A DNA stretch of 64,000 nt. Source: Gadus chalcogrammus (lineage: Eukaryota > Chordata > Actinopteri > Gadiformes > Gadidae). The translations under genes and the position numbers were made by a program. Of the stretch, positions 47,001 through 56,290 are shown piece by piece. The notes beneath the pieces were generated by a model. That model saw nothing but the letters and a program-made list of their open reading frames with translations, did no database searches and was not told the DNA's origin. The stretch's first letter is position 1. Every line of letters begins with the position of its first letter. Where the stretch lies: the NCBI RefSeq assembly GCF_026213295.1, contig NC_079425.1:12248821-12312820 (forward strand), written 5' to 3'.

Positions 47001-50000
47001 CATTATCGCCATTATAGATATCACAGTATCCTCATTATAGATATCACAGTATCCTCATAGATATCACAGTATCCTCATTGTAGATATCATGGTATAGACT
47101 GGTTTCCAGGCAATGTCACAGCAGATGGGGCAGAAAGTATAGGCAACAGATAGACAGCCATCATGATGGCAAGGAATGTTGTGCTGTTAACTGTGCTAAT
47201 TCCAGCCAGGCCAGGGATAGACTTTTTTTTATTTCCTTTCATCTAAATAGGACGGTATTGATCCGAGACAGATAAGTCATTAAAAGGGTGGATTTGAGTC
47301 GTAATACAAGAATTTGTACGTGCGTCGATTTTCTTCATTAGACACGCCAGGCTTCTATCAGATAAGTGTTGGCTATAATATCCTATTTTACTAACATAAA
47401 TATTAAAGTAACCTCATGATAAATGCATATCATAGTATCTTCATTATAAATGTATATCATATTATCCTCATTTTAAAGTTGAGAATATCAGAATAATCAT
47501 AGCAACATTATAAAAAATAGTATTGTAATTTCAAAAAGATACATATCAGTTGTCTTCAGTGGCTATACATAAGCAAAGAAATATAGATAAGCATACTAAT
47601 TATTTGGGCTTGTTGACCTTTGAAATGCCAGGCAAATCCTGATTATACTCTTCCATGCTGTTCTATTTACATAAATATAGTTATTATAAATATAGTCACT
47701 TTAAAGGTGAATCCGAATTTAGGCTGCACCTTCATAAATAATTAGTCTGTTGATAGCAGAAATATTAACTCATGATTCTGCAAAGTAAAATCATGAACAG
47801 TCAGCAATGAGGGGCCCACCAATATGGCTGAGGTTGTACCCTTTTTTTTCTCGACGGCGCATAAATCCAGTAGATTTTCTTTTTCTTAAGTGACACTGGA
47901 CTGACCCATACACATCTTTAAACTCCTCCTCATTTGGGCTCTGTGCCATCATTCAACAGCGCATCTGCAAAAAAATGTATCCGAAAATGATACATTAATT
48001 TTTAACAGCTCCTCCTTGTAGAAGATAGTCCAGATAGGTGTGCTGAAGTAAGTTAGGATAATACAGTGGAAGACCATCAGGGTGTTTCAGGGCCCTTCTG
48101 GTATGGGACCACACATAGAAACCTTCCGGCAGGGTGCGCTTCACGGGGCACACATTTATTTTCTCTTCACATGGCACTGGTCCAGTCTGGGCCAAAATGA
48201 CAGGGCTGTGTTATGTTCTAGTCGTGCCTGAGGGAGAGAAAATTGGATGGATTATAGTCCACTAGTTTGTTGTAGAGATGGTTTTAGGTCCCCACAACGG
48301 CACAGTCAATGTTATGTTCCTAATAGTCTAAATGTCTCATTTTGATCATGTCAGTTCATGTTTTACTTGGTTACAATTACATTTGTTAGGTGGAGATTTT
48401 GCCATGTCTGCTTAGATTTCTGTGGCCAGAACACTTCATTAGTGTGTGTGTGCGTGCGTGCGTTCGGGTTTTGTGGGTCCATGCTCGGAAGACAAAACTC
48501 ACCCCAGTGTATCGTTACCTTTTAATCGTAGTTTCAAAAGCAATTTGTGAGACCATTTTCTTTGTCTTGCTGCTCGGTTTGTCATGGTGATCGATAGATA
48601 GTTTTATGAGGGCGTTGGGATGAGAGGTACTTTAGTTGCTCTCTGAGCTAAGAGGTAATTCAAAGTCCATTTTGGTGATTCTGACAATGGCAACGGAGGC
48701 TATTAAGATGCTAGCTATGTGCCATCACTTTCTCATTCATCACAGTACAAGCTCTGAATTTTTCATTGATTTCAAAAAAATGTTTTTATATTACCCTTTT
48801 AAATTGAATTTCAAAAGCGGGGCTGCCAATGATTGACATTAAGATCTTTTTGTCTTTGAACTTGTAAATAACCCGTCGGATCCTAAATACTTTCTATGAA
48901 CTGTTAAACTGATTATTGTGTTTATCAAAAAAGTTGCCACACAGTTCTTGTAATGTATACCAGGTGTGTTTGTATCAATATCATTTTGTTTTTACTAAAT
49001 ATTCTGTATTTCATTCAGAAGATGTCATGCATGTAAAAAGTATTTTTACATGTATAGTCCTTATATATGTGAAATCGATTGCCTTTCAATAATATTTGTT
49101 ACTAAATAATTGCATTTTACATTGTGATCGCTATTACATATTAATTAAAAATAAACATAAAATACAAAATATAATGTTTGTAAACATGTACATGCACACT
49201 TGAATTAATCTCTTAACAGAAATGTTCGGTATGTTTTTGCTTTGATTTAAATGTCTTATTTCTATCACGGCCCGGTACTTTCTGCTATTACACCAACGTC
49301 TCCCATCTGGGATTGATAAAACGCGTCAAATTCAAATTAAGGTACCTGGGTAATCTTATGTATATTGTATTTTGTCTGGACCCTGACCCAAAAGCCGTTC
49401 CGGAGTTTAACTAAACTTGATTCATATGTGGATCAAATAATTGTCTATTTTTAACCGCATCCAATGATCTCTTGCCAGGTTCAGCCGCTACACGGTTGCT
49501 GCTCTGGAAGCAACCATTCAGCAGAACGAGTGGCAGATGAAGCAGCTGAACAAGGCTCTTGAGCAGAGCGACAAGACCATCGAATGTCTGCAGGCCCGGC
49601 TCCGGGGCGACGAGGGCAGTCCTCCAAGCCTCTGGGGGGCACCAGGTAACCAGGCGGAGAAGCAGAAACTGGTCATGATGACGAGGAGTCTGAGCGACAC
49701 AGAGAGGCAATCCATCTGCAGCAACCCTGAAGGTCAAACTCTGACCACTGAAGGTCAAAGCTCAAATTTCCCGGCTTCTCCCGGGAGATCCGATGGCGAG
49801 AAGATGATGGGATTCACGGCAGCCAATTTCTATGGAACACCTCCAAAGCTGCAGCCCTCCACCCCCTCGTCAGCGTTCTGCTCCTTGTCTCTGAAGAGTC
49901 CGACTATCGTTGGCGGGAAAGCAGCAATAAAGTCGGGCACCTCACTGAGGAAGCTCAGCTTTGAAGATCCTCTTGAGAAGGTGAGAAGCACGGCCTCGCC

Positions 50001-50928
50001 AACGGAAAGCTGCTCTCCAAACCTTCCCAAACGCCTCGCTGCAAGTACTAAAGCCGAGATCTCCAAGAGCCCCTTCTGGTGTGCATGGCAGGGACCCAAA
50101 CCTGATGATCCTCCCAGTGTTGGACCAATCAGTGAGGACTCCCAGATGGTTGGAGACGCCCCCTCTGCCGCTGCTCAGGTGAAGCCGGGCGGCTCCCACA
50201 GCTCCAGCGAGTCCTCCATGGACGCTGCATACCGCAGCAAGGTCTCCGAGTTAGACTGTATGATGTGGGACAGCGATAGCTCCTGTAGCCAAGGATCACG
50301 GTTCTCCCAGGGTGCCTCACCTGCTGCAGATCTAGACGCCACTCTCGTTCCCAAACCCAAACCAGAGGCTGCCTCTGCGGCCTCCATCGACGCAAGCAAA
50401 TGTGATCCATCTTTCTGTGCACCAGACACTCTAGGCCAGGCCAGGTCTGTCGGGGAGAGGGCTGCTGGGGGAGGCGATGCTGACCAGGATGGCCCAAGAC
50501 CAGCTACTAGTCTCGGGTCTGGTGGAGCAGATAGCCTTTGGTCTGGTAAGGCGGGTGGAGCCCAGGGTGGAGACGGCACTCTTGGTTTTGGTAGAGCCAT
50601 GGGTCTGGGGTCTGAGAGGGTAGGCGTACTCCAGGGTATTGCAGCTAGTCTGGGGTGCAGTTGGCCGGGTGGGGCCCCTGTTCCAGTCGTGGTCGAGGGC
50701 GAAGGGCTCTCTCAGACCGATGAGCTGTCCTTTGACATCCTCTTTGACCCATCGTTGGATGGTCCTGTAACTGGTTCTGATGACCCAGCTATCCTTCCAC
50801 ACAATAGTCCATCCCCTTCCTCTGCCTCTGGCTGGGACCGGCAGCTGTTCATCGGTCAGTCGACGAAGAGGAAGTCCCACAGTCCCTTCAACACTAACAG
50901 CCCCACAAAACTTTCAAAGTTTGTGTGA
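43931..50928 (+). CDS. obi1: OBI1 / RNF219, RING-type E3 ubiquitin ligase of the origin recognition complex (six coding exons)
   Basis: Spliced CDS: 43931-44002, 44319-44454, 44647-44735, 45128-45373, 45780-45868, 49479-50928. All junctions are GT-AG, phases agree, and the sum is 2082 nt (693 aa plus stop). Seen: N-terminal C3HC4 RING with C18/C21, C31/H35, C38/C41 and C52/C55, ending in the block CPACRVPIT; charged, probably coiled-coil helices around residues 90-125, 150-205 and 212-245; a long low-complexity Ser/Pro/Gly region; conserved islands LRKLSFED (367-374), SSSESSMDAAYRSKVSELD (452-470) and C-terminal STKRK (from 672). These match vertebrate OBI1; human is slightly longer (about 726 aa). 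Known for the family: nuclear E3 that multi-ubiquitylates ORC3/ORC5 and promotes origin firing. The start is chosen because ATG 43931 has G at -3 and +4 and leads directly into the RING. C34 is an additional cysteine within the RING where human has Asn. Next gene, same strand: pou4f1. Confidence 0.94.
44319..44454 (+). CDS. obi1: obi1 coding exon 2 (rest of RING)
   Basis: Acceptor TCTTGCAG precedes it. The exon encodes VRQPVIC through CPACRVPITKDNPCRELI, i.e. zinc ligands C31, H35, C38, C41, C52 and C55. Donor GTGTGC, phase 1. Intron 2 is 192 bp. Confidence 0.94.
44647..44735 (+). CDS. obi1: obi1 coding exon 3
   Basis: Acceptor TGTTTCAG and donor GTACAC. The phase-1 entry restores the frame (Ala70). 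It encodes a basic helix ending in RGALLLREYE, matching the helix after the RING in other OBI1 proteins. Intron 3 is 392 bp. Confidence 0.9.
45128..45373 (+). CDS. obi1: obi1 coding exon 4 (coiled coil)
   Basis: Acceptor CCCAACAG, donor GTACGG, 82 codons, phase 0 on both sides. Starts DEIDRLLQENEELKSRLQ, a leucine/charged heptad-like helix, and ends with another charged helix (SKAKEDMERHKQ). Intron 4 is 406 bp with a poly-T stretch near its 3' end. Confidence 0.92.
45780..45868 (+). CDS. obi1: obi1 coding exon 5
   Basis: Acceptor CCGCCGCAG; 29 codons plus 2 nt. It encodes NLDLVQENMNLRAEV and SRSPQK (K completed in exon 6), the family's conserved coiled-coil end. The donor GTAAGT at 45869 lies directly at the first unit of the intron-5 minisatellite. 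Confidence 0.92.
45874..46360. repeat. 47-bp dimeric minisatellite, obi1 intron 5, part 1
   Basis: Units start every 47 bp at 45874, 45921, 45968, 46015, 46062, 46109, 46156, 46203, 46250 and 46297 (ten copies). Each unit is itself a 24-bp monomer (TAACCTCATTATGAATAGG...) plus a related 23-bp monomer (CGTCCTCATCATAGATATC...), so it is a higher-order repeat. Mutations are mainly single substitutions (TAACC to TATCC, GCG to GCA). Confidence 0.95.
46361..47092. repeat. 23-bp minisatellite, obi1 intron 5, part 2
   Basis: About 32 tandem copies of a 23-bp monomer (TATCCTCATTATAGATATC + ACAG), clearly homologous to the monomers of the adjoining 47-bp array. Variant monomers (CGCC, ATTATTG, ATATTAC) punctuate it. 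The array continues directly from part 1 without unique sequence between them and decays at 47092. Confidence 0.95.
47093..49478 (+). other. obi1: obi1 intron 5, non-array remainder
   Basis: AT-rich intronic sequence. It holds a short TG/GTGC run near 48440-48462 and an antisense reading frame at 47995-48195 (see findings). No recognised mobile element. It ends in the exon-6 acceptor. Confidence 0.7.
49479..50928 (+). CDS. obi1: obi1 coding exon 6 (terminal, 483 residues)
   Basis: Acceptor CTTGCCAG after a 3.6-kb intron 5. The first residues FSRYTVAALEATI align with the FGRFAVAAL block of mammalian OBI1. The remaining 2/3 of the protein is encoded without interruption to TGA at 50926-50928. 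Ser-, Pro- and Gly-rich disordered sequence predominates, with the conserved islands listed for the gene. Long antisense reading frames here (for example 50175-50600) are shadows of this GC-rich exon. Confidence 0.95.
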
Positions 50929-51960
50929 ACGTTTTGTGTCGTTGCTGTTTTGGTTTCATAAGAGCATGGTTAGTTTGGTCATGTTCCTGATTATGGTATT
51001 CAGATCGATTTGGCTAACCGACAAGGAATGTTCTTCTTGCTTTACTGACCAACTATTATTGAGTAACTACCACGGCGCCCAATGAGTGGACTCACTCTCC
51101 CGGTATTAAAGATCAGATGTCCGGTATCCTATTGGGGATTCCTTGTTGGGACTTCCTCTCATAATTCTTCCAGTTCTGCACCAATTACCACAGGCATGAT
51201 ATCTTGAGCCATTTCCTTCACTAAGGTGGAGTCCGACTCAAAGCTTCTGTGGACATCACAGCCCCATCACGAAGAGTTCACCATGCCAAAGTCACAGTGG
51301 CATGGTAGAAGTGCAACTCCAACCTCAAAAAGAGTGATTCAGATCTGCGGTCCAGATGCAACTTGCCAGACCAAAATTCTCCCTGACCTCCTAATCTGCT
51401 GTGGATTGTAGAAATCACTCTCATTCTCAAACAAAGGAACTCTCGTGGTCTGAATGTAGGATAGTCATTTTTCACTTTCATCTCAACCAGGTGACGTGCT
51501 TATGGTTCTGGTGTACTTGGGCTGCTGGTTTAGTTGGTACCTTGTGCACAGTTTGAATTCTCTGTTAAGAAATGGAATGTTGTATTGATGTTCTGTTTTT
51601 TTGGCCTTTTGGCTATTGTTAATCGCCAATGCTAACTTTTGAGTATATTTTGCGAGTGTTGTGATTGTTGGCCCACAGGAGATACTTCCTAGTGAGAGTG
51701 AGAGTTAACAAGAGTTACTGATACAAACATGAGCGGTGAGCTCATTCTAAATCGGAAGGTATTTTGTATGATGATAGTTGGAAATATGTTTGTTTCCACT
51801 GTTTTAGTCCTGGAATAGTTTCATAATTATGTCTTTTAAACATTCAGAATATTTGATGTGTTAGTTTAACAAAATAACATAACACTATTTGTGCTCTGTA
51901 ATCATTATGATAAAACTTGAGCCTGAAATTGTTGCATTAAATACTTTTGACCCAAATTCC
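50929..51960 (+). other. obi1: obi1 3'UTR (probable)
   Basis: Sequence following the obi1 stop with no further coding frame. A poly(A) signal variant ATTAAA lies at 51936-51941 and is followed by a T/G-rich stretch, making an end near 51960 plausible. Alternative canonical AATAAA signals occur at 52098-52103 and 52647-52652, so a longer UTR is possible. Confidence 0.4.
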
Positions 51961-52104
51961 ATGCATGTCTGCTTTTGTGTAGCCCACTTTCTTTTATGTA
52001 AGGTTGTTTAATAGTCGTAGAGCGAGGTAACTGCTCTTAGAAGTATTAAATTGTCTAAACTAAAGCAGATTTGAGTTTAAATCCTCAGCCTATAAAGAAT
52101 AAAT

Positions 52105-52445
52105 TAAAGGATGTGTATGACTACTCTGGCCTACGGAGGGGTCAACTAAAGCATGTGTTGGATTGAGTGCTCCGATCCAGGGAGGGCGGATTTAGAAGAT
52201 GTGATAGTTTGACCCTTGTGACGTCTAAACCAAAGGTTATTCTAACCCTGGCATAGGGGGACTAACTGGGATGCATTAGATTGACTGCTCCAGCCCAGGG
52301 AGCGCAGATCTAAAGGATATGACAGTTTGACTACTTTGGATGTCTAAACAAAAGGATTTTATGAATTGCCCTGGCCAATGGAGGAATATAAGGCTTTGTT
52401 CGTTTGACTGCTCTGTAGGTCCAAACTAAAGGTTAGTCTAATTTG
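52105..52445. repeat. Diverged tandem repeat (about 120-bp units) 3' of obi1
   Basis: Three diverged units share, in order, a CTGGCC-containing GGAGGGG block, a GATTGA(G/C)TGCTCC block, GATCTAAAGGAT-like and AGTTTGAC blocks, and TCTAAACCAAAGG. The third unit is shortened. Identity is moderate, so this is an old duplication between obi1 and pou4f1. Confidence 0.55.
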
Positions 52446-52899
52446 AATACTATTTCCAAGGGAAGAACACGCTAGAGGATGTAATAGTATTTCGGGGAAG
52501 GCCATAATATTTCTAAGTGACGTGACACAAAACATTACAGGCTTCACTAAGTGCAGTATTTATTATGCAGATTTGCCATGCGTGTTTTATATTCAAATAC
52601 CTTTATGCACTCCATGGAAATGTAATCGTTTGACCGTTGTGGTTTGAATAAATGAAGTGTACTTTTATTGGGATTCATTTCAGCAAGGTTCAGCTTGAGT
52701 ATTTAATTAGTGTTATGCTTTATGATGAGGTAGGGGTGTCAGCACACACACGCACACACAGGCTTTACCGCCTGCTGCTGCGTGCATTCATTAATAATAA
52801 TAAAAAAGTGTAATACACATTAATATTTATCTGATCTAATCTTATAAAAAAAAGTATGTATCTTACTAACATGGTAAATAAATAGAGTAATGTTATGCT

Positions 52900-53336
52900 A
52901 TTTACCGTCTTTGTTTAGGTCTCCTTGATAGCGGACCTCATTATGCAACGAAAACCTTTTTTGGTATAAAGTGTCAAGTGACCAAAAGACTGAAGCCATT
53001 TATCGTAGAACGCTGCTCTACTGGCCGCCCTGCTGTGGCTTGTCTGTTCTTCATGCAGCCCGCAACATCTCGCGAGAAATAAGCCGAGGCATGACGAGAT
53101 GAGGGGCTCAGGTGTAGGAGCGTGTCGCGGGACCGGGTCAGTGTGTGTGAGAGACTGCAGGCATCTCACATCATCTCCTCCCACTATTGCCAACTACACA
53201 CCACCACCACCACAACACTCAATCAGAGGAGGAGGAGGAGGACCGCTGCGTCTCTATGGTGATATCCTCCTTAGCGCGAGCAGCTCGTTCTCCCCCTTCT
53301 TCCCGCGCGCTTTAGTTTGGAGAAGCCCGCGCCAAG
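52900..53336 (+). promoter_or_regulatory. pou4f1: pou4f1 promoter and 5' leader
   Basis: A TATAAA box at 52965-52970 is preceded 17 bp upstream by CTCATTATGCAA (52937-52948), a good POU-IV/octamer-like site. From about 53000 the sequence becomes CpG-rich and stays so through exon 2. If transcription starts about 30 bp after the TATA box, the leader is roughly 340 nt and contains three upstream ATGs (53053, 53091, 53099). The TATA assignment is inference. Confidence 0.45.
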
Positions 53337-53459
53337 ATGATGTCCATGAACAGCAAGCAGACGCACTTCGGGATGCACCCGTCGCTCCCGGAGCACAAGT
53401 ACACCACCCTGCATTCCAGCTCCGAGGCCATCCGCAGGGCGTGCCTACAGACCCCGCAG
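53337..53459 (+). CDS. pou4f1: pou4f1 coding exon 1
   Basis: 41 codons from the first of two adjacent ATGs (A at -3) to CLQTPQ, with donor GTAAGA. Carries the POU-IV box. The exon boundary falls after the box, the same place as in other vertebrate POU4F1 genes. Confidence 0.95.
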
Positions 53460-54931
53460 GTAAGAACTTCATATGGTATCCGAACAAAGTTATTCTGCTC
53501 TCTCTGCGTCTCTTCCCGCGCTCGTAAAAGTAGCGGTGCGCTCCGAGGCTCCGAGACGCGCTTCATGTTTTCTTCATGAACTACGAGCGCTGTGATGTTT
53601 CTGAGAGCATGCTTCCTCTGAGGTCCGCTCGTGCAGTTTTCTGTTTTAATGCTGATGAGTCGGGTACTAATCCCGCTGCGTGTTGTGGGTTATCAAAGCT
53701 CCCGGCTGTCAGAAACATTTATTCATGTTTTTCTTTTATTCTGACGCCCCCCATCCCTATCCCCACCACCCCACTCCCTCTCGTCTCTCTCTCTTATTCT
53801 GCTAATTCCTGCTCTATTTATTATCTTCCTCTACTCTCTCGGTCCTCTCTATGGTACCGGTCCTTCCTATCTGCTCTCTCGGTCCTCTCTCCGGTGCCGG
53901 TCCCGCCTCTGATCTCTCGGTCCCCGTAGCTGCAGAGTAACATCTTCGCCAGTCTAGATGAGACGCTGCTGGCTCGCGCGGAGGCTCTCGCGGCCGTGGA
54001 CATCGCCGTGTCGCAGGGCAAGACGCATCCCTTCAAACCGGACGCCACCTACCACACCATGAACACTGTCCCGTGCTCCTCCAACTCCACCGTGCCGCTG
54101 GCCCACCACCACCACCACCACCATCACCACCACCACCCGAACCACCTCGACCCCCCGCCGGACATCATGGACCACCTCAGCTCGCCCTCTCTCGCGCTCA
54201 TGAGCGGCGGGCACGACGGGTCCGGTGGTGGCGGCGGAGGTGGTGGAGGTGGAGGTGGTGGAGGTGGAGGAGGTGGGGGTCTGCTCTCTTCCTCGGCCCA
54301 CGCACACTCCCACATGCACGGCTTGACTCACCTGTCTCACCACCAGGCCGCTATGAGCATGAGCTCCCCCCTCACCCATCACCACCACGGCCTCCTCCCG
54401 GGACACCACGGCGGTGGCCTGGGTAATAACGGACTTCCATCCATCAACGAGTCGGACACGGACCCGCGGGAGCTGGAGGCCTTCGCAGAGCGCTTCAAGC
54501 AGCGGAGGATCAAGCTGGGCGTGACCCAGGCGGACGTGGGGGGCGCGCTGGCCAACCTGAAGATCCCGGGCGTTGGGTCGCTCAGCCAGAGCACCATTTG
54601 CCGCTTCGAGTCGCTCACGCTGTCCCACAACAACATGATCGCGCTGAAGCCTATCCTGCAGGCCTGGCTCGAGGAGGCGGAGGGCGCCCAGCGGGAGAAG
54701 ATGAGCAAACCGGACATTTTTAACGGCGGGGAGAAGAAGCGGAAGAGGACGTCGATCGCCGCCCCAGAGAAGCGGTCTCTGGAGGCGTACTTCGCCGTCC
54801 AGCCAAGGCCCTCGTCGGAGAAGATCGCGGCGATCGCGGAGAAGCTGGACCTGAAAAAGAACGTGGTGCGGGTCTGGTTCTGCAACCAGAGACAGAAACA
54901 GAAACGCTTAAAGTTCTCCGCTGCGCACTGA
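53337..54931 (+). CDS. pou4f1: POU4F1 / BRN3A, class IV POU-homeodomain transcription factor (two coding exons)
   Basis: Spliced CDS 53337-53459 and 53930-54931 (1125 nt, 374 aa), one GT-AG intron of 470 bp in phase 0. Seen: N-terminal MMSMNSKQ and the POU-IV box LHSSSEAIRRACL; the conserved block ASLDETLLARAEALAAVDIA; 11 His (100-110); 19 Gly (140-158); further His-rich motifs; POU-specific domain about 217-293 (RFKQRRIKLGVTQADVG, SQSTICRFE); basic linker; homeodomain about 310-367 with recognition helix RVWFCNQRQKQKR. The N-terminus fits POU4F1, not POU4F2/3. Known role: nuclear DNA-binding factor for survival and identity of sensory neurons, habenula and retinal ganglion cells. Shorter than mammalian POU4F1 (about 420 aa) mainly because the Ala-rich stretch before the POU domain is missing. 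Its neighbour obi1 confirms orthology. Confidence 0.97.
53460..53929 (+). other. pou4f1: pou4f1 intron 1
   Basis: 470-bp intron, pyrimidine-rich in its 3' half, with two similar TCTCTCGGTCCTCTCT-type segments around 53835-53893. Acceptor CCCCGTAG; a second AG (CTGCAG) sits 6 nt downstream. Confidence 0.9.
53930..54931 (+). CDS. pou4f1: pou4f1 coding exon 2 (POU-specific domain and homeodomain)
   Basis: 334 codons including the TGA stop at 54929-54931. Starts LQSNIFASLDE, homologous to LQSNLFASLDE of mammalian POU4F1, which selects the upstream AG as acceptor. Contains the His and Gly runs and both DNA-binding domains. The antisense frame with long poly-Pro here is a shadow of the Gly run. 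Confidence 0.97.
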   Translation: MQSNIFASLDETLLARAEALAAVDIAVSQGKTHPFKPDATYHTMNTVPCSSNSTVPLAHHHHHHHHHHHPNHLDPPPDIMDHLSSPSLALMSGGHDGSGGGGGGGGGGGGGGGGGGGLLSSSAHAHSHMHGLTHLSHHQAAMSMSSPLTHHHHGLLPGHHGGGLGNNGLPSINESDTDPRELEAFAERFKQRRIKLGVTQADVGGALANLKIPGVGSLSQSTICRFESLTLSHNNMIALKPILQAWLEEAEGAQREKMSKPDIFNGGEKKRKRTSIAAPEKRSLEAYFAVQPRPSSEKIAAIAEKLDLKKNVVRVWFCNQRQKQKRLKFSAAH

Positions 54932-56290
54932 CGGAGTTTTGGAGTTTTTTCTGGGAGACTGAATTTGGGGACCAAGGAACAATTTCACACCACGTTCAGT
55001 CTTTTATCTCCGACCAATTTTGACAATGTGGCGTCCAATGGGCTTTAGAGATGTCCGTTCTGTCTGGTTTATCTGGATCTATGGGGATATATCTTCATAT
55101 ATATCTGCATACATCTGCTTTATTTTCACGTTATTGGTGAATGTGAATATGGGAATAGCAGCGGACAAGAGGAGAGAGGTAAAGTATTTCCCCTCTCATG
55201 ATCTGAAGTTTATAGCCATTAACAATTTACCTCATTCATTGTTGTTCTGTGTTCCGTTGCTGTTTTTTTATTCTTGTCGTTGTTGTTGTTGTTGAATTAT
55301 TTATGAGGCTGTTCATTTATTCATCCGTTCGTTTGTTATGCTTTTAGAGGTTTGTGTAAATTCAAATTAAGTTGCGAAACCGATGGCTGTACATGAACAA
55401 CGTTTGTGGGCCTGCATGGAGAACAAACTGACAGACAACGACCACATAGGCTAGCCTATATATAGATTTATTATTTTGAATTTGCACAGAAATTGAATCG
55501 TTATTGCGAAATGTTTTTGTATATAAAAAATAATATCACTTTATCACTTCTACAGAAGTAAGCCTAATGTCCTTCGTTTGGAAATAATTTATGGTCAGGC
55601 CTTTTTTTCTAGCGACGTGATTTGGCTTTCACCTAAAAAGTAAAACGTTTCAGAAGCACGACAGTAATGTGGATCCTGCAAAAGATTATTGATAATGGTT
55701 CATGATAATGACAAGGCCTACTTATAAATGGATAGGGGAACGGAAGGTTTTTATTGGTGTGTTCAGTTTGCCGTGCAAACACTATGCATTAAGATGCTCC
55801 CCGGGTGCACCAGAATGAAGGAGTTTTAAATGTTTTCACCTCAATGATGTCTGCGTGTTGATTGTTCAGTAAAACCAACTCTACTTTGTGCACAAACATG
55901 TTTACAAGCTGCGGCCACGTGCGCCTCCTCCTCCTCCTCTTCCTCTTCCTCTTCCTCCTCACCTCTTTTCACGTCTTCCTTCTCCCCTTCCTCACCTCTC
56001 TCTCTCTCTCCCTCTCCTCTGTCAGCCAAACTAATCCGGGAAGTGTTCTCATGAAGTCTTCTCATAAATAAATGAATCCAACATGTATTCCTGACTTTGA
56101 TGCTTTCTGCTGTTTATTCTTTAAGATATATTTGATTTTATGTGCTTATTTTATCTAAATGTTTTGCTGAAGTTGGGATGTGAAATGGTCCTGATGCACA
56201 CGAATTTCATTAATGTAGACCTATGGATCTGCAAGGTACATAATACTTATTTATATAAAATAAATGTAGAAAATCAGGCAGACGTCGACA
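54932..56290 (+). other. pou4f1: pou4f1 3'UTR and proximal downstream flank
   Basis: AT-rich, no further coding frame. Several ATTTA pentamers occur around 55290-55320. A CCT/CTT pyrimidine run lies at 55924-55990. Candidate poly(A) signals are AATAAA at 56067-56072 and 56259-56264. The exact 3' end cannot be told. Confidence 0.4.

Noticed and set aside
45874..47092. CRISPR-like regular repeats
   Set aside because: Repeats are directly head-to-tail without unique spacers, lie in a vertebrate intron, and have no cas genes. The same applies to the 29-bp array at 60491-60809.
50175..50600. 141-codon antisense frame in obi1 exon 6
   Set aside because: Shadow of a GC-rich coding exon; the sense strand matches OBI1 on both sides without a break.
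53099..53527. Alternative pou4f1 N-terminus from the upstream ATG
   Set aside because: Different frame from the conserved MMSMNSKQ start; treated as an overlapping upstream frame, not as the protein start.
53954..54628. 224-codon antisense frame over pou4f1 exon 2
   Set aside because: Shadow frame produced by His/Gly codon runs and GC richness; the sense product is unambiguous.
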